Assembly: GCA_020635955.1 (NCBI GenBank)
Contig: JACJYW010000004.1
Location: 124,001-188,000, forward strand
From: Crocinitomicaceae bacterium
Lineage (GTDB): Bacteria; Bacteroidota; Bacteroidia; Flavobacteriales_D; Crocinitomicaceae
Length of the DNA stretch: 64,000 nucleotides
Direction of reading: 5' to 3'
A model generated the notes under the pieces. It worked only from the letters and a program-made list of their open reading frames with translations. It was not told the origin of the DNA and made no database searches. Shown in pieces: positions 18,279 to 25,257 of the stretch. The position numbers and the translations under genes were made by a program. Within the stretch, counting starts at the first letter, position 1; every line of letters begins with the position of its first letter.

Positions 18279-19030
18279 GATCTTAGTTTATTCATTTCTT
18301 CCCTGGCTTTATCTCCCAAAAAGAAAAAATCCAGTGAAAATGCCAGAAAAGTATAACCTACATCCATCTTGGCTTTAGTTTCTGATGCGTTAGACGAAAT
18401 AACATGTGCACCCATTGGCTTATTCAACTTTTTGCACATCTGATCATATTTCTCTATTGCCGCTTTCACTTCAGGTAAATGATACTGCCCTGGTTTTCCC
18501 ATTGATGCTGAAAGATCATAAGGACCGATCAGTGTACAGTCTATTTCATCCACCGAAAGGATATCTTCAATTTCATTTATGGCATTGATGTGCTCAATTT
18601 GAGCAATAATACAAATCTCTTTTTCCAGTCTTTCCTGATAAGCTTCAAAGCCAATTCCAAAATTTTGAGCCCTTGAAAGTCCTACTCCTCGCCTACCTTT
18701 TGGTGGATAATAAACACTTTCAACCAATTTGATCGCCTCTGCTTTTGATTTGATCATAGGAACAATAACACCATCTGCACCAGCATCCAACACGCGTTTA
18801 ATGATCACCTCATCATTGTCATAAACACGAACAAAGGCTTTCATTTGATGTCCCTGAATGGTTGAGATCAATAGCTGTACTTTCTCAAGATTAATAGCTG
18901 AGTGCTCTATATCTATCGTTAACCAGTCAAATCCAGCAGTAGCCATGATTTCAACTATTGATGGATGAGGAATGGTTACCCAGCTCCCCAGGGTTAATTC
19001 ACCTTTACGTATTTTTTGTTTTAAATTCAT
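18275..19030 (-). CDS. HpcH/HpaI-type pyruvate class II aldolase
   Basis: 251 residues. All active-site positions I know from HpcH/HpaI are present: His43 (DIEHSA), Arg68 (FVRVY), metal ligand Glu146 (AQIEHINA) and metal ligand Asp172 (GPYDLSASMG), plus YYPPKGRRGVG. The enzyme class reversibly condenses pyruvate with an aldehyde to a 4-hydroxy-2-keto (2-keto-3-deoxy) acid. Overlaps of 4 bases with the CMP-sugar synthetase gene upstream and the SDR gene downstream point to synthesis of a ulosonic acid rather than aromatic catabolism. Confidence 0.9.
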   Translation of the reverse strand: MNLKQKIRKGELTLGSWVTIPHPSIVEIMATAGFDWLTIDIEHSAINLEKVQLLISTIQGHQMKAFVRVYDNDEVIIKRVLDAGADGVIVPMIKSKAEAIKLVESVYYPPKGRRGVGLSRAQNFGIGFEAYQERLEKEICIIAQIEHINAINEIEDILSVDEIDCTLIGPYDLSASMGKPGQYHLPEVKAAIEKYDQMCKKLNKPMGAHVISSNASETKAKMDVGYTFLAFSLDFFFLGDKAREEMNKLRS

Positions 19031-19710
19031 TTATCTATTGATTGCAGAATATTCAGTTTTTGTAATGCCTCAGCTATCAGAAAGTCATTCTCATCATCAA
19101 TATCCACTGCCTCTATTTTATTCACTTCAAACATTTTCGGATGTAATCCAATGCGTTTATTACCCGCTTTTTTGAATGATTCCCTTGAGAAAATGAAGAA
19201 ATTCGAATTCTCTTCAAAAACCGGAGGAAGATCCTGCGTTCTGATCAATTCCTGTGGATTATGATTGATTGGACTTCCATCTTCCCAAAACAAACGGGTT
19301 TGATGTCTGGTCACTGAAAACAAGCTGTCAAAATGAGAAGGCAAGTTCTCATAAGCTTCAATAGCATTATCAATCGTTGATACTCTCAACAAAGGATTAG
19401 TACTATGTGTTTGCAGATAATGCATCCCATCAGAGTTGTCAATATCATAATTGATCACATCATTCATGGAAACGAAATCGCCACAAATTTCTTGTGGTCG
19501 TTTATGGATCTTTACTTTGGATGAATGAGCAAGAGCCATTTCAGCAAATTGATCACTATCTGTATTGATGATGATCTGATCTATATAATTGGATGCAGTT
19601 AACGTTCCAAGAACATGAAAAAACAACGGTTTTCCGTTGAAATCTCTAATATTCTTACCAGGAACTCTTTCGGAATTCCCTTTCATTGGAAGTAATGCAA
19701 TTACCTTCAT
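19027..19710 (-). CDS. Acylneuraminate cytidylyltransferase-family protein (CMP-sugar synthetase)
   Basis: 227 residues. Nucleotide-binding segment LLPMKGNSERVPGKNIRDF (6-24), then IIINTDSDQF, a RPQEICGD loop, HSTNPLL and FSVTRHQTRLFW fit the NeuA/KdsB-like family that makes CMP-activated nonulosonic or keto-deoxy acids from CTP. ATG at 19710 (MKVIALLP) is chosen; an upstream ATG at 19779 would add an untypical basic extension. No NeuB or KdsA is in the window, so the acid substrate probably comes from the aldolase gene that overlaps it. Confidence 0.88.
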   Translation of the reverse strand: MKVIALLPMKGNSERVPGKNIRDFNGKPLFFHVLGTLTASNYIDQIIINTDSDQFAEMALAHSSKVKIHKRPQEICGDFVSMNDVINYDIDNSDGMHYLQTHSTNPLLRVSTIDNAIEAYENLPSHFDSLFSVTRHQTRLFWEDGSPINHNPQELIRTQDLPPVFEENSNFFIFSRESFKKAGNKRIGLHPKMFEVNKIEAVDIDDENDFLIAEALQKLNILQSIDK

Positions 19711-19741
19711 AAGGTATTTTTGTTTGATAGCCTTGCTACTT

Positions 19742-20671
19742 CTACGGATTTGGAAGAGAATCGTTGTATTTTTCCCCAACTAATTTCTCTGAGTATACAT
19801 TCATGGCTTTGTATTTCCCTCTAATGACGTCTTTTTTATTCTTCAATTTAGAGAATTTATAGACGATTGGCGCCACCCAGTTAACCAGTTTAAAAGCATA
19901 AGGTACCACCTCTGGATGTTTGGTTGAATGCACAGCATGATCATTCTCATATAACGATCGATCTCTTAGTGTTGGAGGATACATGGGAGTTAATTCATTG
20001 GCTGGGTCTTTAACAATAATGTTAACGCCATCCCACCATCCTTTCTTGTGTTCAGCTCTTGCTGATTCTTCAAGGTTCAGTGGATGTACACTTGTATATG
20101 CTTCAAACACCATTTTAAATTCAGGGTGCATCACTAAAAAGTCTCTATTGGCTTGTCTAACATGTCTGTAATTGCTATCGTCTACAAGGATTACCGCATT
20201 ATCGGCCAAAAAAGGTTTGATCAATGCTAAACACATTAATTGACTTCTGTAGTCATGAGGACCGTCAATAAAATAAACTCCTACCTTTTTACCGTTCAGC
20301 TCTTTATCCAGATTTTCAAGTGCATCTTCATAATCTTTATTGATAATGAAAGCATTCGTCAATCCTAACTTTTCGATCCTTTCTTTAACTATACCAAAGT
20401 TCTTTCCCTCTCTATCAAAGAAGGCGAAATTGTCTATTCCATAAGCCTTTCGTTCACCAATCTCTTTTGCCACAGATAGCAATGTAAACCCCTGATATAC
20501 ACCAACCTCAAGATAAACCGTATCTTCTGTCAACGTATTTTTTGCAAGACGTTGAAGTGTCCCAACTAATTTTTCTCCCGAAAGGCCAGTTAATACTCCG
20601 GTTTCCTCAGATAGCAAACCATCTTGAATTGATTCCAGGATAGATCTTTTGATTGTTGTTAAGTAGCTCAT
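19742..20671 (-). CDS. Class I SAM methyltransferase (Methyltransf_24/cephalosporin hydroxylase-like)
   Basis: 309 residues. Motif I is YLEVGVYQGFTLL, the acidic loop is YGIDNFAFFD, and YFIDGPHDYRSQ and ILVDDSNYRHV follow the pattern of sugar O-methyltransferases of this family found in capsule and O-antigen loci. The C-terminal 90 residues are unassigned. It lies 93 bases after the GT2 gene and 31 before the CMP-sugar synthetase start. Probable role: methylation of a glycan residue. Confidence 0.83.
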   Translation of the reverse strand: MSYLTTIKRSILESIQDGLLSEETGVLTGLSGEKLVGTLQRLAKNTLTEDTVYLEVGVYQGFTLLSVAKEIGERKAYGIDNFAFFDREGKNFGIVKERIEKLGLTNAFIINKDYEDALENLDKELNGKKVGVYFIDGPHDYRSQLMCLALIKPFLADNAVILVDDSNYRHVRQANRDFLVMHPEFKMVFEAYTSVHPLNLEESARAEHKKGWWDGVNIIVKDPANELTPMYPPTLRDRSLYENDHAVHSTKHPEVVPYAFKLVNWVAPIVYKFSKLKNKKDVIRGKYKAMNVYSEKLVGEKYNDSLPNP

Positions 20672-20764
20672 TGTTTCGTTTAATGCTGTAAAGTTATCTA
20701 TTTGAAATTAAGTCATCTCAACTTTTAATATTTGCAGACCAATTTCTGCAAAACACGAAAAAGA

Positions 20765-21679
20765 TCAGATGTTCTTTTTTCTGGACCAAAGTCCCTGACT
20801 CACCCAGAACCTAAATCTTACTATCATTTTTCCTTTCGCGGCTTGACCTTTAATAAGAAAAACGAAGTATAGGATAAAACTTGCAAGCCATTTAAATAGC
20901 TCTATGGCTGATCTGTTCAGGGTAGATAACAGTCCTTTATTCTTAACCCTTATTCTTTCACCACTTCCCGTTCCAAGGGCTTGTTTTTTAATAAATTCTG
21001 TTGTGGTTCTCTCTATTGGAACGCAATGATAAACTATGGCATCTGGAACATAAATTACTTGAATTCCACCAAGAGCATAGATCCTTTTAAACATGTCTTT
21101 CTCTTCACTACCCACCAGGTTCATTCCCTTTCTACCCAGTTCAACATTGAATGCACCAACCTTGTCAAAAACTTCCATCCTGAAGCTCATATTAGAACCT
21201 CTTGGATAATTTTTTTTATTGAATACTAATCTTTGATCTCCCAGGTTGAAATAACCCAATAATGAATTCAAATACTTGTTCTCCCAATCGGGAATAACAT
21301 CTTCATAATGCAGGAGAATTTTACTACCTATAGCACCAATGGTAGGATCACTTTCGAAATAATGGTAAATCTTCTCAAGGTAATCCTCTGCTGGAAAAGC
21401 ATCATCATCAATAAAGGTAATATACTTTCCTTTAGCTTCCTTTATACCTCTATTTCTGCCATAGGACAATCCCTGATTCGTCTCTAGATGGTAAGTAACA
21501 TTCAGTTGAGGATTTGAACGAATAAAATCATCCGCAATCTCTTTGGTGTTTCCAGGAGAATTGTTGTCAACTAAAACGATCTCGAATAACTCAGGAGAAA
21601 TTGACTGATTTTTCAAAGACTCGAGTACCTGAGGTAAATATCGCTCACGATTATATGTACTAATCGTTGCTGTGATCAT
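20765..21679 (-). CDS. Family 2 glycosyltransferase
   Basis: 304 residues with the GT-A fold signatures ITATISTYNRERYLPQVL, VLVDNNSPGNT, the DxD-type TFIDDDAFPA and a C-terminal membrane-associated helix pair (FKWLASFILYFVFLIKG). It adds a sugar to a lipid-linked glycan at the inner face of the membrane. It is the only ordinary glycosyltransferase of the glycan locus and starts 15 bases after the YfhO gene ends. Confidence 0.9.
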   Translation of the reverse strand: MITATISTYNRERYLPQVLESLKNQSISPELFEIVLVDNNSPGNTKEIADDFIRSNPQLNVTYHLETNQGLSYGRNRGIKEAKGKYITFIDDDAFPAEDYLEKIYHYFESDPTIGAIGSKILLHYEDVIPDWENKYLNSLLGYFNLGDQRLVFNKKNYPRGSNMSFRMEVFDKVGAFNVELGRKGMNLVGSEEKDMFKRIYALGGIQVIYVPDAIVYHCVPIERTTTEFIKKQALGTGSGERIRVKNKGLLSTLNRSAIELFKWLASFILYFVFLIKGQAAKGKMIVRFRFWVSQGLWSRKKNI

Positions 21680-21694
21680 AGAAGGACTATTTCG

Positions 21695-24676
21695 CTATTT
21701 CAATTCTTTTTCTGAGTCTTCCTTTTGATCTTCTTCACTTCCTTCTCCACCTTTATTCTTCATTCCAAAGTAGAAGCCCCCAACGAATAACAATAACACA
21801 ATGGCATTACCTATATACGCATACGTAGCCGATTTTGAATAAGACTCAGATTCATAAACAAACTCAACCTTGTGATCTCCCGCCGGAATCTCAATTGCTC
21901 TCAACATGTAGTTAACACGTGATATTGGAGTTTCATTACCATCAACAAAGGCTTTCCAGTTAATTGGAAAATATAATTCAGAAAATACTGCTAATTGTTT
22001 ATCATCAGATGAAAACGAATAAACCATATTTTCAGGATTATAGGATACCATCTGGATATTACCTTTACCTGAATAGTTTTCTTGCGAAACATTTGATTTG
22101 AACTGCTCAGTGATCACCGTTTCATTTCTTGGATCCCATCCTTCTCTTCCTCCTCCGGAAACGATCAATATCTTAGTAAAGGTTGAATCCAAAAGATCAT
22201 TATACGCCCACGTTAACTGCCCATCTTTAGGGATTAAGGCCAGATCTAATTCAGCTACCGCCTGAAAAGGAATACCCGCATCTAAAGTATCAATTTGGAT
22301 TTGACCATCTGGTCCCGGCTGCATTATTGTAAATTCGATCTTATCTCTTTGAGACACCTTTGCAGGACCCTCAATAACGTTTCCATTTACCAGAACAGAA
22401 TAGAGCGGAGAAACTGATTCAACTGAAACTGCTTCTGCCGCGTTTAGCGCCAGGATCTCCTCATCAGAATCTTTAACAACCTTAACATTTTTAGTTAACC
22501 AGGCATTTCCCATTGCCGTTGGATTCTCTTTCACCAACTGTGAATTCATGGTGCCACCTGGCCCAGGTTGAGAAGCAATTTGATAACGCATGTTCAACAT
22601 ATCCAAAACAGAAGGATTATTTTTACCAAGCTGGAATTCTATTAACTCCTGATATCTTCCCAATTTTGCACCATGATAACCTCCAATTGATTTATGGAAA
22701 TAGGATGCGTATGAAGAATTGAATGGATTATTCAGATCTAATACACGGTAATTTGTAATTCTATTCAATACTCTGAATTTTACCCAATCCAAAGCACGGC
22801 TTTTTTCCACCGCATCCATATTAGGGTTTTCAGACAGAAGTACTTTCTGGGCAGAGTCTACAGAAAATAAAATATTACCATCCTTCTGAAGTTCTCTATT
22901 ATAAATTTCTAGATCACCATTACCTGCATTATATGGATAGTCTTTTTTCCATTGTTCAGTCCATTGAACATAGTTTTTACCCGTTTTTTCAGTGGCCAGG
23001 TAACGTTTATCAACCATTACCATATCAAATAGAATAAGAAGACCCAGAGCTCCGGCAACTACATATTTTGAAAGTATTCCTCGTATGTAAGCAAATACTG
23101 CACCGAAAGCCAGCAGGAAAAATGCAAATGAACGCATAACATCTTTTCTAAAAATACTGATCCTTGCATTTTCTAATTCTTTAAACACTGATGTATAGTA
23201 TTCATAAGTAGCAGGATCCTGAATACCAGCTAACGCTTCCTGCTCACCATTGCTTAAGAAGCTATTGAATAATCCCGGCATTAACAGGAAACCAAGGAAT
23301 AGGGCTCCTAATATTCCGGATGCAATAAAAAACGGTTTAATATTCGCCTTGATCTCGTCTCGAGATTTGATCAATCTGTGAAGGAACATAGCCCCTAACA
23401 ACGGAACACAAATCTCAGCTACAACTAAAATGATCGTTACTGCACGGAACTTATTATAACCTGGTAAATATTCAATGAATACATTCGTCAAGCCCATAAA
23501 GTTCTTACCCCAGCTCAACATTACCGTTAGAATTGTAACTACCAATAAAGCCCATCTTAAGCGATCCTTAGAATAAATGAGTCCTAACAATGCAAGGAAG
23601 ACTACAATCACCCCAAGATAAACCGGACCAGAGGTAAAAGGCTGATCTCCCCAGTATTGGTTTTGATCTTTTACTATGCCTTTGAATTGTCCTTTAACAC
23701 CTTTGATCACGGATTCATTAGCCTCATTATCCTTGATCCTCATGGTTTCACCACCTTTGAAATTTGGAACCAGGAATGTAAAAGTTTCTCCTTTCCCATA
23801 ACTCCATGCGGTTATATATTCCTTATCCAAACCTGAAGTTTTGATATCATCATTTTCAGAACCATCTGCTTTAATTGTCAGTTCTGTACCACCTCTCGTG
23901 CTGTATTTCCCATATTCAAGTGTCCCAAGTAAAACTCCACTATTGATCAAAAAGGCTGCAAAATATGCTACAAGTAACCCAGCCGATAATTTCACAAAAT
24001 GAAGCAATTTCTTACCCTCCTTTATATATCTGATCAATTCAACAATACCTACTCCCACTAAAATAAATCCTACATAATAAGTGATCTGAACGTGATTAGC
24101 CATAAGTTCCAAAGTCATGAACAAGGCAGAAAGTGCTATTCCTAAAACCCAATTCTTATGCCTGTAAGTGAGAATCATTCCGGCGATAACCAGAGGTGCT
24201 ATACCACTTGCAAAAGCCTTAGTGTTGTGACCAGCTTCTATAATAATGATCAATGAAGATGAAAGCCCATACCCAAGTGAAGACACAATACCAATCAATG
24301 GATTGAATCGTAAGCTTAAAGTAAGTATGTAAAAACCAATGAAATAAAGAAATAAATAACTGATTGGATCTGGCATCCACAATACCAGGGCATTACGAAC
24401 AAGTTTGGCGGGTTTGGTCCCTTCATACAACTGTCCAATTTGCGTTGAAGGCATTCCTGAGAACATTGAATTTGTCCACTCGATTTCCTGATCTAAAGAT
24501 CGATAATCTTTGATCTCCTGAGCTGCGCCTACCCAGTTCGTATAATCGCCTTGTTTTACGCTATATCCTTGAAGGGCCGGATAGAAGTAGATCATTGCAA
24601 CTAACAAAAAAGTTGCAACTGCGGCAACATGCCATAAATTCTTCTTTTGAAGTAGTTTCTCTTTAAGTTTGTTCAT
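21695..24676 (-). CDS. YfhO-family membrane protein
   Basis: 993 residues. A multispanning region of about 12-13 helices covers most of the first 590 residues, followed by a soluble domain and one last helix (AYIGNAIVLLLFVGGFYFG) with an acidic tail. The layout fits the YfhO family, GT-C-like membrane proteins tied to surface glycan modification; the Bacillus/Listeria members attach sugars to lipoteichoic acid. Here it sits 3 bases after a small unknown gene and just before a GT2, fitting a glycosyl-transfer or glycan role. Confidence 0.85.
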   Translation of the reverse strand: MNKLKEKLLQKKNLWHVAAVATFLLVAMIYFYPALQGYSVKQGDYTNWVGAAQEIKDYRSLDQEIEWTNSMFSGMPSTQIGQLYEGTKPAKLVRNALVLWMPDPISYLFLYFIGFYILTLSLRFNPLIGIVSSLGYGLSSSLIIIIEAGHNTKAFASGIAPLVIAGMILTYRHKNWVLGIALSALFMTLELMANHVQITYYVGFILVGVGIVELIRYIKEGKKLLHFVKLSAGLLVAYFAAFLINSGVLLGTLEYGKYSTRGGTELTIKADGSENDDIKTSGLDKEYITAWSYGKGETFTFLVPNFKGGETMRIKDNEANESVIKGVKGQFKGIVKDQNQYWGDQPFTSGPVYLGVIVVFLALLGLIYSKDRLRWALLVVTILTVMLSWGKNFMGLTNVFIEYLPGYNKFRAVTIILVVAEICVPLLGAMFLHRLIKSRDEIKANIKPFFIASGILGALFLGFLLMPGLFNSFLSNGEQEALAGIQDPATYEYYTSVFKELENARISIFRKDVMRSFAFFLLAFGAVFAYIRGILSKYVVAGALGLLILFDMVMVDKRYLATEKTGKNYVQWTEQWKKDYPYNAGNGDLEIYNRELQKDGNILFSVDSAQKVLLSENPNMDAVEKSRALDWVKFRVLNRITNYRVLDLNNPFNSSYASYFHKSIGGYHGAKLGRYQELIEFQLGKNNPSVLDMLNMRYQIASQPGPGGTMNSQLVKENPTAMGNAWLTKNVKVVKDSDEEILALNAAEAVSVESVSPLYSVLVNGNVIEGPAKVSQRDKIEFTIMQPGPDGQIQIDTLDAGIPFQAVAELDLALIPKDGQLTWAYNDLLDSTFTKILIVSGGGREGWDPRNETVITEQFKSNVSQENYSGKGNIQMVSYNPENMVYSFSSDDKQLAVFSELYFPINWKAFVDGNETPISRVNYMLRAIEIPAGDHKVEFVYESESYSKSATYAYIGNAIVLLLFVGGFYFGMKNKGGEGSEEDQKEDSEKELK

Positions 24677-24679
24677 AGA

Positions 24680-25000
24680 TTAGGTATTGCGAATCAAATG
24701 AGCGTTATGTTCAAGTTTAGCTTCATAAATAAAATAGAAGTCCTGATTCATGCTAAAAATATCATTTTTTTGAATAGGTATTGGGCTAGTATACTTCAAT
24801 TTGAAGATATAATAACCTTTGCTCTCTAAATAATCGACCACGTACTTCCTATTCTTTTCACCCAATAATTCAATTTGTAACAGTAGATGAAATTTGTTTA
24901 TTCTATGGTCAAGTAAAGGACTAACAAAATGCTCATATCTCTTTACATCATATTTAATGAGCTGAAGGATCTTAACTAATATTTCACTAGCTAACTTCAT
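24680..25000 (-). CDS. Small conserved-looking protein of unknown function
   Basis: 106 residues, not recognised. It has no signal peptide or membrane segment. It is amphipathic and basic, with a KYVVDYLESKGYYIFKLKYT stretch. It overlaps the DUF4834 gene by one base (TAATG) and the YfhO gene follows by 3 bases, so it is clearly part of this operon. The coupling supports it being real. Confidence 0.65.
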   Translation of the reverse strand: MKLASEILVKILQLIKYDVKRYEHFVSPLLDHRINKFHLLLQIELLGEKNRKYVVDYLESKGYYIFKLKYTSPIPIQKNDIFSMNQDFYFIYEAKLEHNAHLIRNT

Positions 25001-25257
25001 TATTCAATTTCTTCATAATCAGCATACTCAGTATCACTGATCTGATTCTTATCGATCTTACTAATAGTAGTTTTACCGTAATTTTGCTTGGCATCATTGG
25101 CCATCTTTTGGGAGGCTTGATGTTCACGTTTCATCTGCTCCTGATCAGCAATATTTCTTCTTGCCTGAGCCATTTTACCCAGTATCTGTAATAAAAACAA
25201 CACTCCTAATATAATTAGGAGTGTTCGTATTAATCCGGTTAAACTAAGTATGATCAT
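25000..25257 (-). CDS. DUF4834-family small membrane protein
   Basis: 85 residues with one N-terminal transmembrane helix (LTGLIRTLLIILGVLFLLQIL), a charged helical stretch rich in Gln, Lys and Arg, and an acidic tail (DTEYADYEEIE). The pattern matches DUF4834, a small protein found in Flavobacteriia. It begins directly after the carB stop and overlaps the next gene by one base. Function unknown. Confidence 0.75.
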   Translation of the reverse strand: MIILSLTGLIRTLLIILGVLFLLQILGKMAQARRNIADQEQMKREHQASQKMANDAKQNYGKTTISKIDKNQISDTEYADYEEIE

